This document shows, in pieces, positions 1 through 8,613 of a stretch of DNA of 46,904 bases. The notes below the pieces were generated by a model that did not search any database, was not told the DNA's origin, and worked only from the letters and a program-made list of their open reading frames with translations. Position 1 is the stretch's first letter; each line of letters starts with the position of its first letter. Origin of the DNA: an uncultured Spirochaetaceae bacterium (GTDB lineage Bacteria > Spirochaetota > Spirochaetia > Sphaerochaetales > Sphaerochaetaceae); assembly GCA_944389145.1 (NCBI GenBank), contig CALXLH010000034.1, forward strand, positions 1 to 46,904, read 5' to 3'. The position numbers were made by a program, and so were the translations under genes.

Positions 1-710
1 AAGCTGTTGATCGTAAGCATCATGAACACGAAGAACGTGCTAGGGGTGAGCATCGGGAGCGTTATCTGCCTGAACTTCTGCCATGTCGTGGCACCGTCGA
101 GGGTTGCTGCCTCGTAGAGCTGCGCAGGGATATCCTGAAGGCCTGCAAGGTATATGAGCATGTAGTAGCCCATGAACTTCCATATAGCCACCACGATCAC
201 TCCCCATATGGCCCAGTCGGTAGAGGCGAACCATCCTGGAGGATTATCTATGCCGATTGCCCTGAGGGCCATGTTTATCGGTCCGTAATTCGATTCGAAG
301 AGCTGCTTCCAGACAGCGCCTATGGCGATCATCGATGCTACGTACGGGAAGAATATCGCCGAGCGGAATACATCCCTTCCCTTGATCTTCCTGTTGAGCA
401 CGCAGGCAAGGGCCAGGGCTGCCAGGAGCGTCAGAAGGACGGTGAATACGACATATAGAAGGGTAAGCCAGAATGCTGACTTGAATACGCGATCGCGCAG
501 GATTGCCTGGAAGTTCGATAATCCGGCGAATGACATCGCGTTGAATCCATCCCAGTCCATCACGGACAGGATGATCGTGAATATCACTGGAAAGAGAATG
601 AATATGGCGAATCCGATGAAGTTGGGCGCTATGAATGAATAGCCGATCAGCGACTGCTTCAGCCTCAGTGACCCTTTCTTCCCTTCGGATGCTGTTGCGA
701 CCTGTGCCAT
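1..710 (-). CDS. Sugar ABC transporter permease, MalF/UgpA type (3' end outside the window)
   Basis: Inner-membrane subunit of a binding-protein-dependent carbohydrate importer. The reading frame is open from the ATG at 710 to the left edge, so about 236 N-terminal residues are seen of a usual 290-310. A first membrane helix follows a short cytoplasmic tail (IGYSFIAPNFIGFAIFILFP), then come the large loop and further helices typical of MalF/UgpA permeases. The EAA loop that contacts the ATPase (EAATLDGATTWQKFRQITLP) lies near residues 200-220. The start is fixed by an AGGAGG seven bases upstream. It lies 82 bp downstream of the binding-protein gene on the same strand with a hairpin in the gap, so the two form one operon; a MalG-type partner should lie beyond position 1. 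The sugar cannot be told from sequence. Confidence 0.9.
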   Translation of the reverse strand, partial: MAQVATASEGKKGSLRLKQSLIGYSFIAPNFIGFAIFILFPVIFTIILSVMDWDGFNAMSFAGLSNFQAILRDRVFKSAFWLTLLYVVFTVLLTLLAALALACVLNRKIKGRDVFRSAIFFPYVASMIAIGAVWKQLFESNYGPINMALRAIGIDNPPGWFASTDWAIWGVIVVAIWKFMGYYMLIYLAGLQDIPAQLYEAATLDGATTWQKFRQITLPMLTPSTFFVFMMLTINS

Positions 711-743
711 TTTTCCTCCTTTGCTTGTTTTCCTTTAAGAGTA

Positions 744-774
744 AAGAAGGGCTACCGGGAAAGCAGCCCTTCTT
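744..774 (-). terminator. Hairpin between binding-protein and permease genes (attenuator or mRNA stabiliser)
   Basis: A 10-bp perfect inverted repeat (AAGAAGGGCT and AGCCCTTCTT) with an 11-base loop lies between the stop at 793 and the next start at 710. Only a weak T-run follows on the minus strand, so it should be leaky. Such hairpins usually let the binding protein be made in excess over the permeases. Confidence 0.6.
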
Positions 775-792
775 TTATCATGAGTGATTATC

Positions 793-2061
793 TCACTCTG
801 CCATGATCTCAGCGTAGTTCCTGTTCATGTTGGCGATGCCTTCATCGACAGTCTCCTCGCCGAGGAGGATCAGCTGATGCTCGGCAAGGAGCATCTGGTC
901 GATCTGCGTTACCTTGTCCATGGCCGGGCGGTCAGGGGAGATGTGCGTTGCATAGAGGCCTTCCATGACGCCTTCCGGCATTCCAGGAGCAGCTGCATAT
1001 GCCTCGAGGTATCCCTCGCCGACAAGGGCAGGAACCTGTCCGTTCTCAGCCATGATCTGTGCGCCTTCCGGTCCGCTGATGAACTCGACGAACTTCCATG
1101 CGGCATCCTTGTCGCTGCTTGCGTTGTTGATGCAGATAGGCGTTGTCGCACCGACGGTGTATCCGTTAGGGACATCATCTGCATGTGGGATCACCGCAAC
1201 GCCCCAGTTGATGCTTGTCTCACCGGAAATCGTGCGGGAAGCCATCGTCTGGATCAGCCATGAGCCCATCGGAAGCATGGCAACGAGACCCTGTGAGAAT
1301 ACGTCGGTGTAGGAGAGGCCAGAAGCCTGGATCTGCGCGAAGGACATGGCGGTTCCGGCTTCCTGCATCCTCAGGACCATCTCATAGTATGGCTTGAAGA
1401 ACTCATAGTTGCCGCTCATGATGGAGTGCTTTCCATCCTGTACGCCCCAGTTCTGGACACATGCGTTCCAGCTGTGGAAGTAAGCGCCGTACTTCTTCGT
1501 CGCGCCTTCACCCTGCGTGAGCTGTCCTGCAAGCTCCTCGAACTCAGCCCAGGTCATGTCGTTGTCAGGATATGCGACACCTGCTGCATCGAAGAGGTCC
1601 TTGTTGTAGAAGAGCACATACTGGTCGGTGCGGAGAGGCATTGCATAGAGGCTGCCATCGAACGTGAAGTTCGCATCCGTTCCGTTGTAGGCGCTCATAT
1701 CGATGTCGGAAGCCTCGACATACGGGGTGAGGTTGGCAAGCTGTCCCCTGTCATAGAAGGTCTTTGTCTTATCAGCTTCCTTGATGAGGAAGAGGTCGAC
1801 GTCGGATCCACCGTTGAGCTGGGTGTTGAGCTTCGTGATGTAATCTGCAGCCGGGGAATCCTGGACCTCGATCTTGATGTCAGGGTTCGCTGCCTCGAAT
1901 GCCGCGATGGCCTTCGACAGATATGCGTTCTGGGTATAATCCCATACGGCGAACGTAAGGGTTGTTGTTCCGTCATCGGCTGCAGCTTCCTTCGAGCCGC
2001 CGGCGAAGACAGATGATATTGCCATAAGGGCAACAAGAGAAAATACGATAAGCTTCTTCAT
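793..2061 (-). CDS. Extracellular sugar-binding protein of ABC transporter (family 1)
   Basis: Periplasmic solute-binding component that delivers a sugar to the neighbouring permease. The 422-residue product starts with a signal peptide of about 21 residues ending in SSVFA, followed by GGSKEAA, a start common in Sphaerochaeta and Treponema; there is no lipobox cysteine. The mature part has the SBP_bac_1 pattern: an N-terminal lobe with FAVWDYTQN, the hinge segment around YALPLRT-like residues (LYAMPLRTDQYVLFYNKDLF, about 130-150) and the later PMGSWL and ISGPEGAQIMAE stretches. An AGGAGTC ribosome site lies just before the ATG. The gene is divergent from a sensor kinase/response-regulator pair that probably controls it, and its promoter carries a site shared with the kinase promoter. 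Ligand unknown. Confidence 0.92.
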   Translation of the reverse strand: MKKLIVFSLVALMAISSVFAGGSKEAAADDGTTTLTFAVWDYTQNAYLSKAIAAFEAANPDIKIEVQDSPAADYITKLNTQLNGGSDVDLFLIKEADKTKTFYDRGQLANLTPYVEASDIDMSAYNGTDANFTFDGSLYAMPLRTDQYVLFYNKDLFDAAGVAYPDNDMTWAEFEELAGQLTQGEGATKKYGAYFHSWNACVQNWGVQDGKHSIMSGNYEFFKPYYEMVLRMQEAGTAMSFAQIQASGLSYTDVFSQGLVAMLPMGSWLIQTMASRTISGETSINWGVAVIPHADDVPNGYTVGATTPICINNASSDKDAAWKFVEFISGPEGAQIMAENGQVPALVGEGYLEAYAAAPGMPEGVMEGLYATHISPDRPAMDKVTQIDQMLLAEHQLILLGEETVDEGIANMNRNYAEIMAE

Positions 2062-2113
2062 CTTGACTCCTTTATATACTTGTCTGATTCAATCACGGTT
2101 CCTGCGATATCTG

Positions 2114-2141
2114 AATGTAAAAATAAAGCCAGAATCGGCAA
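2114..2141 (-). promoter_or_regulatory. Promoter of the sugar-binding-protein gene
   Basis: On the minus strand a -35 TTGCCG (2141-2136) and a -10 TACATT (2119-2114) are 16 bases apart. The 12-base element GCAATATTTTGC (2149-2138) overlaps the -35, the usual place for an AraC-type activator. Confidence 0.5.
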
Positions 2142-2149
2142 AATATTGC
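2138..2149 (-). promoter_or_regulatory. Putative response-regulator site 1
   Basis: GCAATATTTTGC read on the minus strand. The same 12 bases occur at 2286-2297 on the plus strand. Each copy overlaps the -35 of its own promoter in the same orientation relative to the gene. Binding by the AraC-type regulator at 4007-5581 is inferred. Confidence 0.45.
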
Positions 2150-2285
2150 ACTGATGCATTTTTATTTGGCTGAATATTGTCGTGCATTTCTGCAGATACT
2201 TGGATCAATAAGGGGTTCTATGCATAAGTATCGTTATATCATGCAACGAGATATGTCCAGACATGCCTCCTTCCTGCCTCTGTTG

Positions 2286-2322
2286 GCAATATTTTGCATT
2301 CCGGACGATCTGGCTGTAGAAT
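2286..2322 (+). promoter_or_regulatory. Promoter and putative regulator site 2 of the sensor-kinase operon
   Basis: GCAATATTTTGC at 2286-2297 overlaps a -35 TTGCAT (2294-2299); 17 bases further is a -10 TAGAAT (2317-2322). The expected transcription start is near 2329, which is the ATG of the kinase gene itself, so the message may have no leader. Confidence 0.5.
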
Positions 2323-2328
2323 CAATAT

Positions 2329-4017
2329 ATGCAGGGACGCATCGGACGGACATTGAAGGCAAGGATACTCATCTCCGTGATGCTATGCTTCCTTGTCGTC
2401 AGCATCCCGTCCTTCTTCGTGCTCTTCTCCCATATGAACAACCTCGTGTATATGGAGTCCAGCGCTGCCGACAGCGCGAGGGTCGCTGATATGACGGACG
2501 GAGTGAGGGAGGATCTTGAATCGCTTATCACAGCGGTTGCCTGGATAGCGGATGAGGAGAGCGTCAGGGAGGCGCTTTCGTTCGGCGATATCTCCGAGCC
2601 GGGAGCTGCCATGGCTGTCATCAGGGCGCAGAGGGCTGTGTCGACGTATATGGCCGCCTCTCCTGCGTCCGAGACGCTCAACAAGATCGTCATATTCAAT
2701 CCCGGCACCGGACTTGCGTTCGAGATCACCAGCAACAGGTACGGGGCGCTCGGTGATGCCAGGGCCATAATGGAGACTGCGGAGTTCCCTGGCCTTTCCT
2801 TTCCTACGGGATCCGTGGTGAGGCTTTTTCTCTCGACGACGATAAACAGCCCTGAGGAGCTGGCTGTCACGGCCTACGGCAGGATAAGGGGAAGCGACGG
2901 CTTTGTGTATGCTGAGCTTTCTTCCGATCTCTTCTCTCCATTGATAGCCGCCGGAAATGTCTTCATCGTCTCGCCGGGAGGCGCTTATCCCGATGCTATC
3001 CCAGGGCGGTTCTATGATGCGGATGACTGGACGGAGATCCGTTATCCGCTACCTGTCCCCGATTGCTATGTGGTCCAGTTCCTTGACAGGTCGCCGCTGC
3101 GCCTTGCCTCGTCATACGGCCTCGCGGTCTTCCTCGTGATACTTCTGGCTTCGACTGTGCTGCTGGTGCTTCTCTCGTTCATCCTTTCCCGCTATCTGAC
3201 AAAGACGACGCGCAGGCTTGAGAGGCATATCAGGCATCTGACAGCGACGAATGACTTCGGCACTGTCGATAAGTCGATCGAGAAGGGCGACGATGAGATC
3301 GCGGCCATCGGTCGTACCGTGAATAAGATGAGTGTTTCGATCTCGGAGCTTCTCAAGCGTAATGAGGCGCTTTTCGAGGATAAGAAGAGGATGGAGATCA
3401 GCATGCTGCAGATGCAGGTGAATCCTCATTTCCTCTATAACACGCTTGAATCCATACATTACCTTGCCGATGTGCAGAAGGATGATGGCATATCAAGGAT
3501 GGCTAGGGGGTTGACGACGCTCCTCAGGAATATGGCGAAGGGCTGCAGCGATAGGATATCGCTTGCGGACGAGCTTTTGCTTCTCCATGATTATGATGAT
3601 ATCCAGCAGGTCAGGTACATGGGCATGTACGAGATCGATTGCCGCGTACCGGAGTCCTTGATGGGATATGCGATACAGAAGTTCACGCTTCAGCCCCTTG
3701 TGGAGAACGCGATCTTCCATGGCATCGAGCCGTCAGGACGCTGCGGCACGATCGTGATCGACGCGTCCCTTGAGGGCGACGTGCTGTCCGTCTCCGTTAC
3801 GGATGACGGGGTCGGGATGTCTGAGGAGACGATCAGTCATATCTTCGACGAGAGGACTCATTCCAAGACCGACATGACCGGTGTCGGCCTGAGGAACATC
3901 GATGAGAGGATAAGGCTGATCTACGGCAGGGGATATGGCCTGTCATTCGAATCAGAGGAAGGCCGTTACACGAAGGTGACTGTCAGGATAAGGGCGGAGG
4001 CTGCAGATGACGTATAA
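2329..4017 (+). CDS. Sensor histidine kinase, LytS/YesM type (two-component system)
   Basis: Membrane sensor that should phosphorylate the response regulator encoded next to it. The 562-residue protein has a first membrane helix at about residues 12-34, an extracytoplasmic sensing region, a second helix at about 262-287 and a HAMP linker. A His_kinase domain carries the motif NPHFLYNTLE (His near 366), and a GHKL ATPase domain shows an N-box (LVENAIFHG, about 457), a G1 box (DDGVGM) and a G2 box (GVGLRNI). ATG 2329 is the first start after an in-frame stop; no ribosome site precedes it. It overlaps the regulator by 11 bp. Its place opposite a sugar-binding protein suggests it responds to that sugar, directly or through the binding protein. 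Confidence 0.93.
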   Translation: MQGRIGRTLKARILISVMLCFLVVSIPSFFVLFSHMNNLVYMESSAADSARVADMTDGVREDLESLITAVAWIADEESVREALSFGDISEPGAAMAVIRAQRAVSTYMAASPASETLNKIVIFNPGTGLAFEITSNRYGALGDARAIMETAEFPGLSFPTGSVVRLFLSTTINSPEELAVTAYGRIRGSDGFVYAELSSDLFSPLIAAGNVFIVSPGGAYPDAIPGRFYDADDWTEIRYPLPVPDCYVVQFLDRSPLRLASSYGLAVFLVILLASTVLLVLLSFILSRYLTKTTRRLERHIRHLTATNDFGTVDKSIEKGDDEIAAIGRTVNKMSVSISELLKRNEALFEDKKRMEISMLQMQVNPHFLYNTLESIHYLADVQKDDGISRMARGLTTLLRNMAKGCSDRISLADELLLLHDYDDIQQVRYMGMYEIDCRVPESLMGYAIQKFTLQPLVENAIFHGIEPSGRCGTIVIDASLEGDVLSVSVTDDGVGMSEETISHIFDERTHSKTDMTGVGLRNIDERIRLIYGRGYGLSFESEEGRYTKVTVRIRAEAADDV

Positions 4018-5581
4018 GGTACTTGTCGCCGATGATGAGCCGATCATCCTCTCTGGGATAAGGCATCTGATCGACTGGGGATCTGTCGATGCCCGGATCA
4101 TCGGCTGTGCCTCCAATGGCGCCGATGCCTATTCGATCATAGAGAGAGAACATCCGGATATCGTGATAACGGATATCCGCATGCCGGTGATGGATGGGCT
4201 GGCCCTTGCCGGACGCTGCAGCGAGGAGTTCCCTGATATCGTGTTCATCATCCTCACGAGCCTTGCGGAGTTCAGCCTTGCCAAGGAGGCGATAGGCTAT
4301 GGGATATCGGACTATCTGCTGAAGACGGAGCTTGATGGAGAACGTCTCCGCCAGGCCCTGCTCAAGGCAGAGGAAGAATGCAGCCGGCGTCGCGAGGGCT
4401 ATGGGAAGGAGAGCCTGGAGAAGGCTGAGGATAGGATCCATTCCGTAATCTCAAGCCTGCTCCTCATGAGGGATATAACCCCGGAGACGAAGGTCCTCCT
4501 GGATGAGCGGGGACTTCTGTCAGGCTATGCCTTGATAGCCTTTGCCTTCAGCTTTCCGCCGCCGAGCCTGGAGAAGCAATGGACGGCTGAGGACTACATG
4601 AAGCTTCATGACTGGGAGAAGGATGTGGTGGAGAAGATCCTGTCCTCCTCGTTCTCATCATTCTGGCCGGTAATGCCAGTTTCCGGAAAGCCTGGTACCT
4701 TGGTCTATTTCATACCAGGATTATCGGCCGATACCTGGAATGCTGTCGCTGCGCGGCTTGAGGATAAGGTTGCTTCCGCATCCTCCATGGTCACGGGACT
4801 GCGCCCATCGCTCCTGCGGACATCCGTAATGGATGGCCGTGACAGCCTTCGGAACGCTCGCTTGGCAATAGAGCGTTCGCTTATGGGCTATTATCTTGAG
4901 AAGGATGAGCGATCGCTTTCCCCCTCATCCCTGGATATAGATGCCGTGTTTCCACGGCTGGAACAGGCCGTCGTCGATATGGATGGCGTGAGCTGCCGGG
5001 CCTGCTTCAGCGTGATCCGCGAGGCTCTATCCTCCTCTGACCACGGCCTTCCTCAGTTCATGTTCATGGTTTCCGTGCTGCGTTCTGCTCTCTCAAGCGG
5101 GCTTGCGGCCATAGGATTGCAGGGCGAGGGCTCTGTGAAGGAAGTGTTTGAGTCAGCTGACTTCATCACGCGGCGGAGAGAGGCAGTAGCCTTCCTTGAT
5201 GATGCCCGTAGCAGCCTGGTTGCCCTTCTTGGCAGCAAGGGCAGAGGGGGTGGCGGGGTCGCTGACAAGGCCCGTGAGTATATACTTGCCCATATCACCG
5301 AGAGGATATCATTGGGAGATGTGGCGGAGTACGCCTGCGTCTCCCCCGGCTATATGTCTAAGAGCTTCAAGCGCATCATGGGCATGAGCCTTGTGGACTA
5401 CATCAGCACGATGAAGATCGAACGGGCCAAGGAGATGATGGGTAAGGGGCAGGAGAGCCGTATCGCGGATATAGCCCTGTCGCTAGGCTTCCATAACATC
5501 TATTACTTCTCCAAGGTCTTCAGGAAGGTTGAGGGAATCCCTCCGACTGAATATATGAAGAAGCTTCATACGATGTCCTGA
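4007..5581 (+). CDS. Response regulator with AraC-type DNA-binding domain (YesN type)
   Basis: Transcription activator partner of the upstream kinase. The 524 residues start with a receiver domain: acidic pair D9/D10, phosphorylation site D56 in ITDIRMP, T84 and K106. A long middle region of unknown fold follows. Two helix-turn-helix motifs of the AraC family fill about residues 425-524, with the signature SRIADIALSLGFHNIYYFSK followed by FRKVEGIPPTEY. The start overlaps the end of the kinase gene by 11 bp, so the two are translationally coupled. It most likely acts on the divergent transporter promoter and on its own operon through the shared 12-base sites at 2138 and 2286; that target is inferred. 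Confidence 0.93.
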   Translation: MTYKVLVADDEPIILSGIRHLIDWGSVDARIIGCASNGADAYSIIEREHPDIVITDIRMPVMDGLALAGRCSEEFPDIVFIILTSLAEFSLAKEAIGYGISDYLLKTELDGERLRQALLKAEEECSRRREGYGKESLEKAEDRIHSVISSLLLMRDITPETKVLLDERGLLSGYALIAFAFSFPPPSLEKQWTAEDYMKLHDWEKDVVEKILSSSFSSFWPVMPVSGKPGTLVYFIPGLSADTWNAVAARLEDKVASASSMVTGLRPSLLRTSVMDGRDSLRNARLAIERSLMGYYLEKDERSLSPSSLDIDAVFPRLEQAVVDMDGVSCRACFSVIREALSSSDHGLPQFMFMVSVLRSALSSGLAAIGLQGEGSVKEVFESADFITRRREAVAFLDDARSSLVALLGSKGRGGGGVADKAREYILAHITERISLGDVAEYACVSPGYMSKSFKRIMGMSLVDYISTMKIERAKEMMGKGQESRIADIALSLGFHNIYYFSKVFRKVEGIPPTEYMKKLHTMS

Positions 5582-5588
5582 AATGAAA

Positions 5589-5614
5589 GGAAGCAGGCCT
5601 TCTGACCTGCTTCC
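5589..5614 (-). terminator. Terminator between convergent regulator and dehydratase genes
   Basis: A 9-bp perfect stem (GGAAGCAGG / CCTGCTTCC) with an 8-base loop. On the minus strand it is followed by TTTCATTT, so it mainly ends the dehydratase transcript; it may also slow transcription coming from the plus side. Confidence 0.7.
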
Positions 5615-5636
5615 ACGCTTATCGGGCTATTTCTGC

Positions 5637-7358
5637 TTACTCCATGTAGCCACCCTTCATGGGGCTTACCGCATGGCGGCTGAAGAGGCTGAGGACGCCG
5701 GAAGGGTAGCGCGGAGCCTTTGGCTTCCAGGCCTTCCTCCTCTCCTCAAGCACCTTGCTGACCTCCTCGGGGCTCTTCCTCTCTCCATTGATGCCGATGA
5801 TGTTGAGCCTTCTGCCTGGAATGGAGATCTCTATCAGGTCTCCCTCCTCCAGAAGTGCTATCGGTCCACCCTCCGCGGCCTCCGGGCTGACGTGTCCGAT
5901 GGCTGGTCCCTTGCTCGCGCCGGAGAAGCGTCCGTCGGTTATCAGGGCTATCGTCTTCCCGAGCTCGCCGTCGCTGGAGATCGCCTCGGTCGTGTAGAAC
6001 ATCTCAGGCATACCAGAGCCCTTCGGGCCCTCGTAGCGGATGATCACCGCGTCTCCCGGCTTGATATCATGTGCCAGGACGGCGGCCAGCGCATCCTCCT
6101 CGCAGTCGAACGGGCGGGCGCGGAGCACAGCCTCGAACATCTCCTTCGGTACGGCCGAATGCTTGACTACCGCACCCTCTGGCGCGAGGTTGCCCTTGAG
6201 GATGGCGACGGTACCGTTCGTTCCGATCGGCTCATCGAACGTGCGGATGACATCGGTCCTCTTGAGTCCCCACTTCTCGAGGTACTTCTCGCACTTCTCG
6301 TAGTAGCCGCTCTTCCTGAGATCCTCAAGATTCTCCCCGAGCGTCTTTCCTGTGACGGTCATGGCATCGAGATGGAGCTGCGACTTGATCTCCTCCATCA
6401 CCGCCGGTACTCCTCCTGCATAGTAGAAGAACTGGGCCGGCCATCTGCCTGCGGGGCGGATATCCAAGAGGTAATGGGCTCCTCTGTGCATCCTGTCGAA
6501 GGTGTCGCTGTCGATCTCGAACCCGAACTCATGGGCTATGGCGGGGATGTGCAGCAGGCTGTTCGTCGACCCGGATATCGCGGCATGGACCATGATAGCG
6601 TTCTCGAAGCTCTCCATCGTCACTATGTCCTTCGCCTTAAGCCCTTTCCTGGCAAGGCGTACCGACTGCCTTCCTGCCTCGTATGCCGCCTCTGTAAGCT
6701 CCTTGCTCGTCGCGGGCAGCAGCGCGGTTCCCGGAAGCATCAGCCCCAGCGCCTCAGCCATGATCTGCATCGTGCTTGCCGTGCCCATGAACGAGCAGGC
6801 CCCGCAGCTGGGACAGGCATGCTTCTTGTAATAGTCAAGCTTCTCCTCTGTTATCTCGCCTCTGGCACACATGGCAGAGTATGCCCCGATCTGCTCGAGC
6901 GTCAGAAGATCCGGGCCGGCATCCATCACGCCTCCCGTGATGAAGATCGAAGGCAGGCCAAGCCTACCAAGTCCCATCAGGCATCCGGGAACCGACTTGT
7001 CGCAGGATGCGATGTATACCGCCGCGTCGAAGCCCGTGCTGTTTCCATGTATCTCTATCATGTTCGCGATCATGTCGCGGCTCACGAGGGAGTAGTTCAT
7101 CCCATCGTGTCCCTGCGCGATGCCGTCGCATATGTCAGTGGCGTAGTACCTGGCTCCCTTGCCGCCCTCGTCGCTGATGCCTCTGACTGCGGCCTCCACG
7201 AGCTTGTCCAGATGCGCAGAGCCAGGGTGGCTGTCTCCGAACGTGCTTTCCACCATGATCTGCGGCTTATCCAGATCCTCTACCGTCCATCCCATTCCGA
7301 TCTTCAGCGGATCGTTCTCCGGTGCCAGCTTTCGTACCCTCTGGCTGTTGAGTTCCAT
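5637..7358 (-). CDS. IlvD/Edd-family dehydratase (dihydroxy-acid or sugar-acid dehydratase)
   Basis: Iron-sulfur enzyme that removes water from a 2,3-dihydroxy acid to give a 2-keto acid. The frame extends upstream to 7478, but the ATG at 7358 has a strong AGGAGGTTAGC site and gives 573 residues, normal for the family. Cluster ligands are visible: C119 in ASCDKSVPG and C185 in CPSCGACSF. The third position, Cys in [2Fe-2S] members, is Gly here (HPGSAHL), as in E. coli IlvD. The family covers branched-chain amino-acid synthesis (IlvD), 6-phosphogluconate (Edd) and aldonate dehydratases. The neighbours are a sugar-type GntR regulator, an iron alcohol dehydrogenase and a TRAP importer, with no other ilv or leu gene, so a sugar-acid substrate is more likely. 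That choice is inference. Confidence 0.85.
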   Translation of the reverse strand: MELNSQRVRKLAPENDPLKIGMGWTVEDLDKPQIMVESTFGDSHPGSAHLDKLVEAAVRGISDEGGKGARYYATDICDGIAQGHDGMNYSLVSRDMIANMIEIHGNSTGFDAAVYIASCDKSVPGCLMGLGRLGLPSIFITGGVMDAGPDLLTLEQIGAYSAMCARGEITEEKLDYYKKHACPSCGACSFMGTASTMQIMAEALGLMLPGTALLPATSKELTEAAYEAGRQSVRLARKGLKAKDIVTMESFENAIMVHAAISGSTNSLLHIPAIAHEFGFEIDSDTFDRMHRGAHYLLDIRPAGRWPAQFFYYAGGVPAVMEEIKSQLHLDAMTVTGKTLGENLEDLRKSGYYEKCEKYLEKWGLKRTDVIRTFDEPIGTNGTVAILKGNLAPEGAVVKHSAVPKEMFEAVLRARPFDCEEDALAAVLAHDIKPGDAVIIRYEGPKGSGMPEMFYTTEAISSDGELGKTIALITDGRFSGASKGPAIGHVSPEAAEGGPIALLEEGDLIEISIPGRRLNIIGINGERKSPEEVSKVLEERRKAWKPKAPRYPSGVLSLFSRHAVSPMKGGYME

Positions 7359-7449
7359 GCTAACCTCCTGAATGGCAGGCCTATTCCTTCCTGCCATGGA
7401 TTGTCTCCTGCTCTCGCAGGGTCGGTATATGCTATCGAGATCTATTTCC

Positions 7450-8511
7450 TCAGAGCGCCTTGACCGTGCTGCCTTCAATGAGCTCCACAGGGCTGTCTAT
7501 CCTCATCGGAAGCCTGCGCCCGCCGCTGATCTGCCATAGCAGCGACTGTGTCGCTCCTTCGGCTATCGTGCTGACATGGGCCTCTATCGAGGTCAGCTCG
7601 ATGGTGCCGAGCGATGCGTTGAGATTATCGAAGCCTACGACAGATATATCCTCGGGAACGCTGAGTCCTGCATTCCTTATTGCCTTTATCGCGCCATAGG
7701 CCAGACGGTCGTTGAATGCGAACATGGCTGTGGCTGTCCTCTTCTCGCTCCGAAGGTATTCCGCCACGCACTTCTCCCCGCCGTCACGCTCCCAGGATTC
7801 GGATATCCCGATCCTGTAGCTGTCCTCGCTTATGCCGAACTCATGCATCGCGCGGCGGAAGCCATCGAGCCTCTCCTGGTTCGTCGTGTATGTGCGTACG
7901 CCTGTTATCAGGAAGAAGCGCCTGTGTCCTTTCTCGCAGAGATATCTTCCTGCGAGGTATCCTCCCTCCTCGTTGTCGGTGAGGACAGAAGGGATCAGAG
8001 GACTGTAGCTATTGAGCATTATGCAGGGGAAATCGAGGGCTATCGCCTCCTGGACGAACTTCTGTTCCACGTTGCTTACGAATGCGCATCCCACGAGATT
8101 CAGGCTTCGTATCGTATCGCTCAGGTCCGCCCCGCTGTCCAGCGTGGAGTAGATGAGGGAATAGCTATGCCTCTGGAGTATCTGCTCGAGCTCATAGAAG
8201 AGGAGCGAGTAGAACTGCTCCGTGATGGCGTTCCCGCTTGGAAGCAGGAAGCCTATGTTCTTATTCGTGCCGGCAGCTGCCTTTCCCGGCTCCGAGGCCA
8301 GGTTGCGGCCTATGACGATCGTTCCCTTTCCCGCGCTCTTTTCCACGAGCCCGTCATCGACGAGCATCTGGAGGGCGCGGCGGATCGTGCTTCTGTCCAC
8401 ATCGAACTCATTGGCAAGGGTATTCTCGGAAGGAAGCAGGCTTCCTCCCTTGATCGAGCCGTTTAGTATCTTCTCCTTGTATATGCCGTATACCTTCTGA
8501 TATCTGAACAT
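7450..8511 (-). CDS. GntR-type transcription regulator with LacI-like effector domain (AraR type)
   Basis: Ligand-responsive repressor of the surrounding catabolic genes (inferred). The 353 residues have an N-terminal winged helix of GntR type at about 1-70 (LPSENTLANEFDVDRSTIRR, then LVEKSAGKGTIV). From about residue 80 there is a periplasmic-binding-like domain of the LacI/GalR family (NIGFLLP, then ERLDGFRRAMHEFGI, FAFNDRLAYGAIKAI and VPEDISVVGFDNL), which binds sugars or sugar derivatives. This combination is that of AraR. The stop is 91 bp before the dehydratase start. The ATG is preceded by AAGGACG about ten bases away. Sites resembling CAACAKGTT lie upstream of this gene and in the divergent region at 9763-9943. 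Confidence 0.9.
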   Translation of the reverse strand: MFRYQKVYGIYKEKILNGSIKGGSLLPSENTLANEFDVDRSTIRRALQMLVDDGLVEKSAGKGTIVIGRNLASEPGKAAAGTNKNIGFLLPSGNAITEQFYSLLFYELEQILQRHSYSLIYSTLDSGADLSDTIRSLNLVGCAFVSNVEQKFVQEAIALDFPCIMLNSYSPLIPSVLTDNEEGGYLAGRYLCEKGHRRFFLITGVRTYTTNQERLDGFRRAMHEFGISEDSYRIGISESWERDGGEKCVAEYLRSEKRTATAMFAFNDRLAYGAIKAIRNAGLSVPEDISVVGFDNLNASLGTIELTSIEAHVSTIAEGATQSLLWQISGGRRLPMRIDSPVELIEGSTVKAL

Positions 8512-8547
8512 GGTTACGCTTCGTCCTTCGATGTGGAAATAGATGTT

Positions 8548-8569
8548 TCAATATTTATGTAACATGTTG
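8548..8569 (-). promoter_or_regulatory. Putative GntR operator O3 upstream of the regulator gene
   Basis: Read on the minus strand the site starts CAACATGTT, identical to one arm of operator O1, and continues into ACATAAATATTGA. A wider inverted repeat TGTTWCA-N7-TGWAACA (8544-8564) is also present. Its place upstream of the GntR gene suggests autoregulation. Confidence 0.4.
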
Positions 8570-8571
8570 CC

Positions 8572-8599
8572 AAAAAGCAGACAAGCTCCTTGCCTGCTT
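8572..8599 (-). terminator. Terminator of the iron alcohol dehydrogenase gene
   Basis: On the minus strand AGCAGGCAAG, a 4-base loop, TTGTCTGCT and then TTTTTGG: a stem with one G-T pair followed by a T-run, just after the stop at 8614. Confidence 0.7.
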
Positions 8600-8613
8600 T
8601 CTGGCATATTTCC

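Noticed and set aside
5583-7463. Long plus-strand frame of 626 codons
   Set aside because: It is antisense to the dehydratase, whose cluster motifs and ribosome site are clear; the translated product resembles nothing and is a codon-bias shadow.
7576-8466. Plus-strand frame of 296 codons
   Set aside because: Antisense to the GntR-type regulator; no ribosome site or domain.
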